Below, piece by piece: positions 1 to 7,609 of a DNA stretch of 9,738 nt. The notes beneath the pieces were generated by a model. The model had not been told where the DNA came from. It did not search any database and worked only from the letters and a program-made list of their open reading frames with translations. The DNA comes from HGM04593 sp045613945. GTDB taxonomy: Bacteria; Bacteroidota; Bacteroidia; Bacteroidales; Bacteroidaceae. Both the position numbers and the translations under genes were made by a program. Within the stretch, counting starts at the first letter, position 1, and every line of letters starts with the position of its first letter. The DNA lies in NCBI GenBank assembly GCA_045613945.1, contig JAZLBZ010000063.1:1-9738 (forward strand). Direction: 5' to 3'.

Positions 1-711
1 ATTGAAACGGTTTATGTAGTCACCGCCCAACTCACCCTGTAGCGAGTATTGCGTATCCTTCTTGAGTACAATATTAAGTGCAGCACCACGTATATGATAG
101 TGCGGCGGCGCGCTGTACATAACCTCGACTTTCTCCACTCGCCCAACAGGAGTGCTCTTGAGCAGCGATGCAACCTGCTCGGCACTCATTGTCGATGGTT
201 TGCCGTTTATTATGACAGCCAGTGAGTTTGCGCCAACAAGAGTGAGATTACCCTCTTTCTCGCTCACACCCGGCAACTTTGTAAGTGCTTCGTATGTATT
301 GTTGGCTACCTTGTCGCGTGTGAGCTGTTCAAGGTCATATGCCAAAGCACCGTTCTCCACCTTAACCAATGGCCTCTCCGCAACAACATCCAGCTCGCCA
401 AGTATCCTATCCTGTGGTTCAAGGAGAATATCACCGACCGAGTGCGTGCCACACTCCACTTCGCGCGAATGGTATGCCATATGATTGACCACAAGGCGGA
501 ATTTGTCCATATTATGCCCGAAAGAGAAGAGACCGGCACTATCGGTCAACGCAACATCCACAAAAACCGAATCAGCACTTTGAAGCACCACATTCGCACC
601 CTCAACCGGTACAGACAATCTATTGATTACACGTCCACAAATACCCTGTGCCTGAGCCAGATTCAAGGCACTGAAGAACAGGACGACTGACAAGAAAATC
701 CTTTTTGTCAT
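1..711 (-). CDS. TonB-dependent outer-membrane receptor, N-terminal part (cut by window edge)
   Basis: Reading leftward from the ATG at 709-711, the frame stays open for 237 codons to the window edge, so the 3' end is missing. Residues 1-21 form a signal peptide (MTKR start, hydrophobic core, cleavage at AQA|QG). Residues 24-100 resemble the carboxypeptidase-regulatory-like beta-sandwich found at the front of many Bacteroidota receptors, ending in the VGDILLEPQDR strand. From about residue 120 a plug-like domain follows, with motifs such as ALTKLPGV, AVIINGKP and ALNIVLKKD. This arrangement fits the family with an outer_membrane beta-barrel_3 type C-terminus, which would import a ligand across the outer membrane using TonB-ExbBD energy. 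No SusD-like partner is visible, though it could lie to the left. The ligand cannot be inferred. The leader has no Shine-Dalgarno sequence, as usual in the phylum. Family assignment is strong; the precise subfamily is inferred. Confidence 0.85.
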   Translation of the reverse strand, partial: MTKRIFLSVVLFFSALNLAQAQGICGRVINRLSVPVEGANVVLQSADSVFVDVALTDSAGLFSFGHNMDKFRLVVNHMAYHSREVECGTHSVGDILLEPQDRILGELDVVAERPLVKVENGALAYDLEQLTRDKVANNTYEALTKLPGVSEKEGNLTLVGANSLAVIINGKPSTMSAEQVASLLKSTPVGRVEKVEVMYSAPPHYHIRGAALNIVLKKDTQYSLQGELGGDYINRFN

Positions 712-731
712 AGAATAATTTGTTTTGGGCG

Positions 732-764
732 CGAAGATAAGTAAAAAATCCCAAAAAGCGCAAC
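732..764 (-). promoter_or_regulatory. Probable promoter of the TonB-dependent receptor gene
   Basis: On the minus strand TATCTTCG (739-732) is a one-mismatch version of the Bacteroidota -7 element TAnnTTTG. GTTG (764-761) lies 21 nt upstream as a -33 element. Transcription would start near 726, leaving a leader of about 15 nt. Inferred from consensus only. Confidence 0.45.
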
Positions 765-772
765 ACTTTTTA

Positions 773-780
773 CCCCCCCC
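773..780. repeat. Homopolymer tract of eight cytosines between divergent promoters
   Basis: Eight consecutive C on the plus strand (G on the minus). The tract lies about 50 bp upstream of the inferred receptor start site and about 60 bp upstream of the manA -7-like element. Such tracts can change length by slipped-strand mispairing; whether this one does is unknown. A nearby dyad, TTAAC-attc-GTTAA (785-798), could be a protein-binding site. Confidence 0.6.
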
Positions 781-832
781 ATTTTTAACATTCGTTAACA
801 CAATATTCAATGTATCAATTACAAAAAATACA

Positions 833-840
833 TAACTTGC
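833..840 (+). promoter_or_regulatory. Weak candidate -7 element for manA
   Basis: TAACTTGC resembles TAnnTTTGC but is one T short, and no clear TTTG lies at the -33 distance. Position is right (about 37 nt before the ATG). The AT-rich leader without Shine-Dalgarno sequence is typical of the phylum. Confidence 0.3.
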
Positions 841-876
841 AACGATAAATTAAGCAAACAATTAAACAAACACAAT

Positions 877-1845
877 ATGTACAAATTCAAACCAATATTG
901 AAGTCGATGCTTTGGGGCGGAGACAAGATTATCCCTTACAAGGAGGTAGAGTCGGACAAGAAACAGGTAGGCGAGAGTTGGGAAATCTCGGGCGTCAAGG
1001 ATAACGAGTCGGTTGTTGCCGAGGGCGCTGACGCCGGCATGAAGTTGCCCGAGCTCATTGCACGCGACAAAGCCGCGCTGCTTGGCCAGAGCAACTACGA
1101 GCGTTTTGGCAAGGAGTTCCCGTTGCTCATCAAGTTCATCGATGCACGCCAGGACCTCTCAATCCAGGTTCACCCGGGTGACAAACTCGCCTGGGAGCGC
1201 CACCAGTCAAAGGGAAAGACCGAAATGTGGTATGTTGTTGATGCAGACCCGGGCTCACGCCTGCGTTCGGGTTTTGCCAAGCAGGTTACCCCAGAGGAGT
1301 ATGAGCAGAGCATTGCCGACAACACCATTACCGACCTCTTGAAGGAGTACGACATCCACAAGGGCGATGTATTCTTCCTGCCGGCAGGCCGCATCCACTC
1401 AATAGGTGCCGGAGCGTTCATTGCCGAGATTCAGCAGACATCGAACATCACCTACCGCATCTACGATTTCAACCGTTGCGACGACAACGGCAATCCACGC
1501 GAACTGCACACAGAGATGAGCAAGGGCGCAATAGACTACACCGTGCTGCCCGACTACCGCACATACTACGACGCACAGCCCGACAAGGCAACACAACTTG
1601 TATCGTGCCGCTATTTTACAACCGATATCTATCGCTTGACAAAGGAGTACGACATGCCGCTTGGCGAACTTGACTCGTTCGTGATTCTCATCTGCACGGC
1701 AGGCAAGGGAACCATCACCGACAGCAACGGACAGACAATAAACATCCATCAGGGCGAGAGCATTCTTGTACCGGCAACAACTACCGGGCTCAAGATTTGC
1801 CCCGAAGGAGAGATGGAACTGCTTGGAAGTTGGATAGAGGAATAA
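877..1845 (+). CDS. manA: Mannose-6-phosphate isomerase, type I class II (short form)
   Basis: This cytoplasmic zinc enzyme interconverts mannose 6-phosphate and fructose 6-phosphate, linking mannose use to glycolysis and supplying precursors for GDP-mannose and fucose-containing glycans. The protein is 322 residues, normal for the short Bacillus/Bacteroides-type enzyme and shorter than the E. coli form. Expected zinc ligands are present: Q97 and H99 in IQVHPGD, E116 in KTEMWY, and H174 in AGRIHSIGAG. The active-site arginine region reads YRIYDFNR (193-200). The N-terminal KPILKSMLWGG is also characteristic. Both cupin halves are intact, and the C-terminal cupin ends near LLGSWIEE. The start at 877 is the first ATG and matches the family's usual N-terminus. 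It is transcribed alone, divergent from the receptor gene, and is followed by a terminator. Confidence 0.95.
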   Translation: MYKFKPILKSMLWGGDKIIPYKEVESDKKQVGESWEISGVKDNESVVAEGADAGMKLPELIARDKAALLGQSNYERFGKEFPLLIKFIDARQDLSIQVHPGDKLAWERHQSKGKTEMWYVVDADPGSRLRSGFAKQVTPEEYEQSIADNTITDLLKEYDIHKGDVFFLPAGRIHSIGAGAFIAEIQQTSNITYRIYDFNRCDDNGNPRELHTEMSKGAIDYTVLPDYRTYYDAQPDKATQLVSCRYFTTDIYRLTKEYDMPLGELDSFVILICTAGKGTITDSNGQTINIHQGESILVPATTTGLKICPEGEMELLGSWIEE

Positions 1846-1890
1846 ATTTTACTTTTCATTTACACACAACGAAAATTGGGTGGTCTTGAA

Positions 1891-1933
1891 ATAAACCCCA
1901 AAAGTTTTTTGTCTAACTTTTGGGGTTTCTTTT
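1891..1933. terminator. Bidirectional intrinsic terminator between manA and the convergent PEGA gene
   Basis: AAACCCCAAAAG (1893-1904) pairs perfectly with CTTTTGGGGTTT (1917-1928). Two further inner pairs give a 14-bp stem and an 8-nt loop. T-rich sequence follows on both sides (CTTTTAT on plus; TTTATTTC on minus), so it can end both convergent transcripts. Confidence 0.85.
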
Positions 1934-1952
1934 ATGCGAAAGGGAATCCAGA

Positions 1953-3587
1953 CTAGAAATTATAGTAGAATCCTAAACGCAGATTATATCCACCACACCA
2001 TTGTTTTACAATAGAACAATGCTCGGCAAGCCAGTTCATATTTTCAGATTCAAAGCCCCATGTATACTCCGGTGTTACGGAAACGCCAAGATGCCTGGTA
2101 ATAAAGTATTCGCAACGCGCGCCTAACGACAATGTTGCAATTGTTACACGTGTGTGGTTAGAAATATCGACACCGTCTGTGGATTCTGTACCTCCACCCC
2201 AGGCCATCATTGCACCCGCGCCAAACTGCGGTGTAAAGGCAAAACTCTTGCCGGCTTGTATAGCAACACCAATCTTTCCGCCATATGATAATGGCGAAAT
2301 ACGATTGGAGCGGAATGTTCCACTCTGCAGGCCATAATACCCATATGCTTCAATATTGAACATTGAGAAATAGGCACCGGCATTGAGACCAATATCCATA
2401 AGACGTCCAACCGAACCGGCAAGTTCAATATATGCACTATTCCTTTGTCCGCGAGAGGCATTTTTTCTTGGGGCATCTGCAGTTTTCTTGACCTCCTTGA
2501 CCGCAACGCTCTTTTCAAGCGTAACGCTGCGCTCTGTTGTCTCGTTTTCCTTTATGTCAACAGTTAATGTCTTTGCCTTATACCCTGGTTTTGAAACCTC
2601 TACCGCATGAGAACCAACAAGCAGATTCTTTATTTGAGAAGGGGTCTTGCCGTACTCCTTCCCATCTATTCTAACCGTCGCCTCCAATGGATTGGAGACA
2701 ATGTCGAGCGTACCGGTTATGGAAACCGGAGACTTCAGTATCATTTCGGTTACACCACCCTCCTTCACCTCTATACTCTCAACACTATTGCGATGGTTCT
2801 CCTTGCGGCACTCCACATCATAGTACCCAGGCGAGAGTTTGCCTGTCCATGAACCCACACCCTTGCGCTTGCCATCAACATATATTTCACCGCCTTCTAC
2901 AGCAGTCAAGGTAACAGTTCCAAAATTCGGTTTTAGAGTCACTGTCTCGGTATATGTTTCATCTTCATCGGTAAGTTCGATGATACCCTCTGACGAGTGG
3001 TATATCTTGGAGACTATCTTGTAATAATACCTTCCAAGAACCAATTTGTTCGACAGCATTCCATCGTCATTAACAAGAGCATCGCCGAATGGCTTGTAAT
3101 CAGCATCGCCCTCGGCCTTATAAAAAATCTGAGCCTTTGAGTCAACCGGCAACACCTTGAAAAGGAGATACCTTTTCTTCACGACACGCGGCGCAGCCGA
3201 CAGCGTCAGTTCATAGACCTTGCCAGGCTGCACTGTTGAGTTCAGTTCATACTTCAGAGTCTTGTACCCCTCGCGCCTTATTGTCACACGCATTGCATTG
3301 CGCTGAACATACACCCACACCTCGCCATCTACACTCTTGACACGGCTCTCGCACAGGCCAAAGTCAAAAGAGTAGGCACGCAGGTCATCATTGGGAGTCG
3401 CAGCAACAAGTTTAATGATTGAGAACAGGCTGCCATTGCCATCTACAACCTTGTAGCGGGCATCGGTGGCCGATGTGTCAAACGGTTTCTCGGCGAAATC
3501 CGCAACCGAGAACTCAAGTTCCTGCTGCGCAAAGGCAGTAACACTGCAGCATATAAACAGTAGCAATAATATGATTTGTTTTTTCAT
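1953..3587 (-). CDS. Secreted PEGA-repeat protein with C-terminal beta-barrel-like domain
   Basis: A 544-residue exported protein, probably outer-membrane. Residues 1-20 are a signal peptide (MKKQ, leucine-rich core, AFA|QQ cleavage). Two clear PEGA domains lie at about 222-286 (GGEIYVDGKRKG ... LSPGYYDVEC) and 291-357 (ATVRIDGKEYGKTP ... VGSHAVEVSKPGYK). Residues 85-135 and 138-220 have the same rhythm (xEGYKxLxYxL, YYYKIV, closing in TLxxxP), suggesting four tandem beta-sandwich modules. A charged linker (361-382) leads to about 160 residues of alternating aromatic/polar strands ending in FYYNF, as in small outer-membrane barrels. PEGA domains often act in surface or cell-wall binding; the role here is not known. 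A longer frame reaches 3707, but those 40 residues lack a signal peptide and overlap the upstream gene, so the start at 3587 is preferred. It begins 28 nt after the oxidoreductase gene, suggesting cotranscription. Confidence 0.8.
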   Translation of the reverse strand: MKKQIILLLLFICCSVTAFAQQELEFSVADFAEKPFDTSATDARYKVVDGNGSLFSIIKLVAATPNDDLRAYSFDFGLCESRVKSVDGEVWVYVQRNAMRVTIRREGYKTLKYELNSTVQPGKVYELTLSAAPRVVKKRYLLFKVLPVDSKAQIFYKAEGDADYKPFGDALVNDDGMLSNKLVLGRYYYKIVSKIYHSSEGIIELTDEDETYTETVTLKPNFGTVTLTAVEGGEIYVDGKRKGVGSWTGKLSPGYYDVECRKENHRNSVESIEVKEGGVTEMILKSPVSITGTLDIVSNPLEATVRIDGKEYGKTPSQIKNLLVGSHAVEVSKPGYKAKTLTVDIKENETTERSVTLEKSVAVKEVKKTADAPRKNASRGQRNSAYIELAGSVGRLMDIGLNAGAYFSMFNIEAYGYYGLQSGTFRSNRISPLSYGGKIGVAIQAGKSFAFTPQFGAGAMMAWGGGTESTDGVDISNHTRVTIATLSLGARCEYFITRHLGVSVTPEYTWGFESENMNWLAEHCSIVKQWCGGYNLRLGFYYNF

Positions 3588-3615
3588 AAAAGTTGTTTTA
3601 TCTCCACTGAACAAT

Positions 3616-5208
3616 TCACGCCAGATACTCTTTTGCCGCAATTGCACACCTCTCGCCATCCACTGCTGCCGAGACAATGCCGCCGGCATAGCCGGCACCC
3701 TCGCCACAGGGGAAGAGGCCTTTAACGGTCACGTGCTGCAGTGTCTCGTTGTCGCGCACAATGCGCACTGGCGATGACGTGCGTGTCTCAACACCAATCA
3801 TTGTTGCCTCGCTTGTGAGGAAACCGCGCGACATGCGGCCGAACTGTTCAAAGCCGCGTTGCAAGCGAGTTGAAACGAACTTTGGCAGCCAGAAGTGAAG
3901 GGGCGAAGAGATGAGCCCCGGAGCGTATGAACTGCGTGGCAGGTCGTAACTGAGTTTGCCGCGCACAAAGTCGGTCATTCGCTGTGCAGGCGCTGTCTGC
4001 TTGCGGTTACCCATCACCCAGCAAAGACGCTCAAGGCGCTCCTGGAAGTTCATCACGCGCAAGGGCGAGTCATCGGCTACAGGGTCAATGCCGTCGCAGT
4101 CAATCTGCATCTCGGGCAGCAGCACATCCTCGGGGTTAATCTGCACCACCATTCCCGAGTTGCTCCACGCGCCGCCACGATGCGATGGCGACATACCGTT
4201 GACAAGCAGTTCCTGTGCTGCCGAAGCCGAGGGGATTACCACACCACCGGGGCACATACAGAAACTGTAGACACCACGTCCACCCACCTGTGTAGTGAAA
4301 CTGTACTCGGCAGCAGGCAAGTATTTGCCGCGGCCTTTTGGCGAGTGGTACTGTATCTGGTCAATGAGTTCGGACGGATGCTCCAAGCGCACTCCCACAG
4401 CAAAGCCCTTGGCCTCAAGTGCTATGTTATTGCTGCCAAGCCAACGATAGACATCCTTTGCAGAGTGCCCTGTTGCAAGGATGACGGCATCGGCAAGCAC
4501 CTCGCCATTGCTGGTGCGTATACCGCACACTTTGCCACCGCTCAGGAGTATCTCTTCCATACGTGTCTCAAAACGCACCTCGCCGCCGCACTCTATTATG
4601 CGGTTACGTATATTCTCAATCACACGTGGCAGTTTGTCGGTACCGATGTGCGGATGGGCATCGGCAAGAATTGTGGGGCTTGCGCCATGCTGGCAGAAGA
4701 TGTTGAGCACGCCCTCAATGCTACCGCGCTTCTTGCTGCGGGTATAGAGTTTGCCGTCGGAGTATGCACCTGCACCACCCTCGCCAAAGCAGTAGTTCGA
4801 CTCGGGGTTCACAGTGTGCGTGCGCGAAATGTTTGCAAGGTCAACCTTGCGTGTGCGCACATCCTTGCCACGCTCCACAACAATGGGGCGCAAGCCGTTC
4901 TCAATGAGTTTGAGTGCCGCAAAAAGACCTGCCGGACCCGCACCCACTACAATCACGGGGCGCTTGCCCTCTACGTTGGGATATTCACGTGGCGTGAACT
5001 CATCGGCAGGAGGCATCTCGTTAACAAAAACCCTCACCGTGAGGTTTATATATATTGTGCGCTGGCGTGCATCAATGCTGCGGCGCAACACGCGCACTGC
5101 GTTTATCGTGCGCTCGTCCATGCCCTTCTCGCGGGCAATATATCGTGCTAGCGACTGCTCGTTGGCCGCCTCATAGGGCTGCACCCTTAACTGAAATTCG
5201 TGTACCAT
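3616..5208 (-). CDS. FAD-dependent oxidoreductase of the COG2509 type
   Basis: A 530-residue flavoprotein of uncharacterised specificity, widespread in Bacteroidota and Firmicutes. Residues 1-80 form an N-terminal domain typical of this family. The Rossmann dinucleotide-binding motif is VVGAGPAGLFAA (87-98), with the ribose-binding acidic residue E112 in VVERG. The family signature FGEGGAGAYSDGKL follows at 141-154, the second nucleotide motif ATGHSA at 245-250, and the C-terminal FAD contact GLFPCGEGAGYAGG near 492-505. No membrane segments or signal peptide are seen, so it is cytoplasmic. No substrate can be named. The start at 5208 gives the usual N-terminus (VHEFQLRVQP); upstream is an AT-rich leader without Shine-Dalgarno sequence. 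It lies 166 nt after radA, a gap holding a structured element, and 28 nt before the PEGA gene. Confidence 0.9.
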   Translation of the reverse strand: MVHEFQLRVQPYEAANEQSLARYIAREKGMDERTINAVRVLRRSIDARQRTIYINLTVRVFVNEMPPADEFTPREYPNVEGKRPVIVVGAGPAGLFAALKLIENGLRPIVVERGKDVRTRKVDLANISRTHTVNPESNYCFGEGGAGAYSDGKLYTRSKKRGSIEGVLNIFCQHGASPTILADAHPHIGTDKLPRVIENIRNRIIECGGEVRFETRMEEILLSGGKVCGIRTSNGEVLADAVILATGHSAKDVYRWLGSNNIALEAKGFAVGVRLEHPSELIDQIQYHSPKGRGKYLPAAEYSFTTQVGGRGVYSFCMCPGGVVIPSASAAQELLVNGMSPSHRGGAWSNSGMVVQINPEDVLLPEMQIDCDGIDPVADDSPLRVMNFQERLERLCWVMGNRKQTAPAQRMTDFVRGKLSYDLPRSSYAPGLISSPLHFWLPKFVSTRLQRGFEQFGRMSRGFLTSEATMIGVETRTSSPVRIVRDNETLQHVTVKGLFPCGEGAGYAGGIVSAAVDGERCAIAAKEYLA

Positions 5209-5246
5209 ATTTATTAAACTGAAAGGTTAAAAGTGAAAACGGAAAG

Positions 5247-5350
5247 CCGAGGGTTAACTAAACCGAGGGTTCGACAACATTGGCAGCGATAGGTCGCAGG
5301 CAGCACGGATATAAGTCGTGCCCTGCGGGTCGCGAAAAGACGATGTTGTC
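5247..5350. repeat. Structured intergenic palindromic element with flanking direct repeat
   Basis: GACAACAT (5273-5280) pairs with ATGTTGTC (5343-5350). Nested inside are GCGA/TCGC, CGCAGG/CCTGCG and GCACG/CGTGC around the loop GATATAAGT, forming one long interrupted hairpin of 78 nt. To its left CCGAGGGTT occurs twice (5247-5255 and 5263-5271). It fills most of the gap between radA and the oxidoreductase gene. It has no U-tract, so it is not a standard terminator. A dispersed intergenic repeat or a structured mRNA element are the main readings. Confidence 0.6.
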
Positions 5351-5374
5351 AAAGGTCAAAACTCTCATCCTTTT

Positions 5375-6742
5375 TTATCCAAAAATTAACCTGAAGGCCT
5401 CTTCGACCTTTCCAACCGGCAACACCTCAATGCCAAAGCGCGAGACATCGAGCCCCTTGAGGTTGCTGCGCGGAACAATTATTTGCTTGAAGCCAAGTTT
5501 TGCAGCCTCGGCAATGCGCTGCTCGATGCGGTTCACCGGGCGTATCTCGCCCGAGAGACCCACCTCGCCGGCCATGCATATTGTAGGTTCAATCTCAACA
5601 TCCATGTTGCTCGAGAGGATGGCGCTTATTACCGAAAGGTCAATGGCAGGGTCGTTCACGCGCAAGCCGCCGGCAATATTCAGGTATACATCCTTCTGCG
5701 CCAGTTTAAAGCCCACGCGCTTCTCAAGCACAGCCAGCAGCATATTCATGCGGCGGCCGTCAAAGCCAGTTGCCGAGCGCTGCGGAGTACCATATGCCGC
5801 AGTGCTCACCAGCGCCTGTGCCTCAATGAGGAATGGGCTCACGCCCTCAATGGCCGATGCTATCGCCACGCCGCTCATTCCCTTGTGACGCTCGCTCAGC
5901 AGCAGTTCCGACGGGTTGGTCACCTGTCGCAACCCCTCGCGGCGCATCTCATATATTCCAAGTTCGGCAGTGCTGCCAAAGCGGTTCTTTATTGAACGCA
6001 GAACACGGTAGAGGTAGTGCTGGTCGCCCTCGAACTGTATTACCACGTCCACAATGTGCTCAAGTATCTTTGGGCCGGCAATGGCGCCGTCCTTTGTTAT
6101 GTGACCTATGAGTATTACAGGCACGTTATTCTCCTTTGCAAACTTCAGGAGCATGGCGGTACACTCGCGCACCTGCGCCATGCTGCCCGGCGAAGAGTCT
6201 ACCGCCTCGCTGCACATTGTCTGTATTGAGTCAATTACAAGCAGTTCGGGCTGCACGTTCTTTATGTGTACAAATATTGTCTCCAGTGATGTCTCGCACA
6301 CAATATGACAGTTGCCACGCTCATGCACAATGCGGTCGGCACGCAGTTTTATCTGCTGCACGCTCTCCTCGCCCGACACATAAAGCACCTTGCGGTCGGG
6401 CATACCCAGGATTGTCTGCAACACCAGTGTCGATTTTCCAATGCCCGGTTCACCACCAAGCAGCACAAGCGAGCCTGGCACAAGGCCACCGCCAAGCACA
6501 CGGTTCAGTTCGCCGTCACGCATGTCAATGCGCGGCAGCGCGTCGGTTGCCACATCGTCAATGAGCATTGGGCGCACCTGCGGTTTATCGCCTGTCGCAA
6601 GCGACACACGCGATGCCGGCGCATTCCTCACCACCTTCTCAACAAAACTGTTCCACGCACCGCAAGCAGGACACTTGCCCGCCCACTTTGGCGACTCGTA
6701 GCCACAATCGTTACACAGAAAAACCGATTTTTCCTTTGCCAT
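5375..6742 (-). CDS. radA: DNA repair protein RadA (Sms)
   Basis: A RecA-related ATPase and DnaB-like helicase that promotes branch migration of recombination intermediates. The 455-residue protein is full length. It has the N-terminal C4 zinc finger (C10, C13, C24, C27 in CNDCGYESPKW...CPACG), the Walker A motif GGEPGIGKST (96-105), Walker B LLVIDSIQT (167-175), and the diagnostic RadA motif KNRFG (252-256). The C-terminal Lon-protease-like domain (about 285-455) includes GEVGLSGEIRPV (392-403). The start at 6742 places the zinc finger at the usual distance. It is the first gene of a minus-strand block followed by the oxidoreductase and PEGA genes. No convincing promoter match was found; the upstream gap holds two repeat-like elements. 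Confidence 0.97.
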   Translation of the reverse strand: MAKEKSVFLCNDCGYESPKWAGKCPACGAWNSFVEKVVRNAPASRVSLATGDKPQVRPMLIDDVATDALPRIDMRDGELNRVLGGGLVPGSLVLLGGEPGIGKSTLVLQTILGMPDRKVLYVSGEESVQQIKLRADRIVHERGNCHIVCETSLETIFVHIKNVQPELLVIDSIQTMCSEAVDSSPGSMAQVRECTAMLLKFAKENNVPVILIGHITKDGAIAGPKILEHIVDVVIQFEGDQHYLYRVLRSIKNRFGSTAELGIYEMRREGLRQVTNPSELLLSERHKGMSGVAIASAIEGVSPFLIEAQALVSTAAYGTPQRSATGFDGRRMNMLLAVLEKRVGFKLAQKDVYLNIAGGLRVNDPAIDLSVISAILSSNMDVEIEPTICMAGEVGLSGEIRPVNRIEQRIAEAAKLGFKQIIVPRSNLKGLDVSRFGIEVLPVGKVEEAFRLIFG

Positions 6743-6778
6743 ATTTTAATATCAAGCAATTAAATACTCCAGGTATGT

Positions 6779-6838
6779 GATATTGAGCAAAGCGAAATAT
6801 CTATTATGGAGAGATTCTTCACTACGTTCAGAATGACA
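6779..6838. repeat. Short palindromic repeat-like element upstream of radA
   Basis: Two small dyads lie side by side: GATATT/AATATC (6779-6784 and 6796-6801), then ATTCT/AGAAT (6814-6818 and 6830-6834) with inner AC/GT, in GATTCTTCACTACGTTCAG followed by AATGACA. The second resembles short dispersed palindromes I recall from many bacterial intergenic regions; copy number here cannot be tested from one window. Confidence 0.45.
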
Positions 6839-6870
6839 TATAAACAAAAGAGCAACTTATATTTATCAAA

Positions 6871-6987
6871 GTTGATTTAAAAGGTACGAGTTCAAGGCTT
6901 GCGAAGCCTGACAAAACCGCAGTTTACTAAACGTAAATGAGGATTTTGTTGGCAAGCGTAACGACGAAATCGTGCCTTTTAAACAAC
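6871..6987. repeat. 117-bp imperfect palindrome between radA and the CPBP gene
   Basis: The outer arms (6871-6893 and 6966-6987) form 21 of 22 pairs, with one bulged A and one mismatch. Inside are a perfect hairpin AGGCTT-GCG-AAGCCT (6895-6909) and a longer one joining ACAAAA (6911-6916) to TTTTGT (6944-6949) with inner TTTAC/GTAAA, giving a cloverleaf-like fold. The right arm ends 1 bp from the CPBP stop codon, so in RNA it would also sit at that transcript's 3' end. It encodes no protein. It may be a MITE-like element doubling as a terminator or RNA stabiliser. Confidence 0.65.
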
Positions 6988-6988
6988 T

Positions 6989-7609
6989 TTACATTATCGG
7001 AAACCACACAAACACCGCCACATCCCACAGCGCGTGCGAAATAATTATCGCCGCAAAATACTTGGGGAACAGACGGTAAAGCAAGCCCCATGCCGCGCCG
7101 GCTACAAGAGCCGCCATAATGAGCATGAAGTTAAACGAGCCCGCGTGTACAAGCGCATATATAAGCGTTGTCACAACAAAGCCCATGTTTGCATTCCACT
7201 TCTTTGAGAGATTCTCCTGCACATATCCGCGCCAGAAAATTTCCTCGGCAGGACCAATGAGAAAGAGCATCAGTGCAGTGAGCAGCCAGGGCGACTCGCC
7301 CTCTTTCATTCTATAGATGATATTGACCTGCTGGCGAGCGAAGTCGAACATAAGCTGCGAGAGTTTGTCGCCAACCCAAAACACGCCCCACAGTGCAACT
7401 GCAATAGCAATGCCCCACAGGATGTTGGCAGTGTTAAGGTGCACCCTCTTCCACCACCCCGGCGCAAACAGCGTTGCACAGAGCGACAGCGTGCAGGCCG
7501 ACCCTGTCATCATCCACCAGAAGTCTACGTGCGGAGCAGTCCAGGGACTGAACATAACAGTCCACAGCACTGCCGCAAGTATTATTGTAAAGACCAGACG
7601 GCGCATCAT
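6989..7609 (-). CDS. CPBP-family intramembrane glutamic endopeptidase
   Basis: A 206-residue integral membrane protein of the CPBP (Abi, Rce1-like) family. The three conserved motifs are present: EEIFWRG with E122, E123 and R127; YALVH with H155; and SHALWD with H192 and D196. About seven hydrophobic segments are visible, near residues 5-20, 35-49, 62-80, 107-120, 143-156, 160-178 and 184-203. Family members include eukaryotic prenyl-protein proteases and bacterial proteins linked to bacteriocin immunity or membrane-protein processing; the substrate here is unknown. The start ATG at 7607-7609 overlaps the TGA of the prenyltransferase gene (ATGA), implying translational coupling; a second ATG follows at once. 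The 3' end abuts a 117-bp palindrome. Confidence 0.88.
   Translation of the reverse strand: MMRRLVFTIILAAVLWTVMFSPWTAPHVDFWWMMTGSACTLSLCATLFAPGWWKRVHLNTANILWGIAIAVALWGVFWVGDKLSQLMFDFARQQVNIIYRMKEGESPWLLTALMLFLIGPAEEIFWRGYVQENLSKKWNANMGFVVTTLIYALVHAGSFNFMLIMAALVAGAAWGLLYRLFPKYFAAIIISHALWDVAVFVWFPIM

Noticed and set aside
3588..3707. N-terminal extension of the PEGA gene to the ATG at 3707
   Set aside because: The added 40 residues overlap the oxidoreductase gene and bury a typical signal peptide that starts at the 3587 ATG.
4180..5151. Long plus-strand open frame of 323 codons opposite the oxidoreductase gene
   Set aside because: It is antisense to a gene with clear motifs, has unnatural composition rich in A, H, T and C, and matches no family; it reflects codon bias of the true gene.
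5268..5278. Shared GGGTTCGACAA between the 5247-5350 element and the minus strand near 8756-8766
   Set aside because: An 11-base match between two places in a window this size is expected by chance, and the surrounding sequence does not align.
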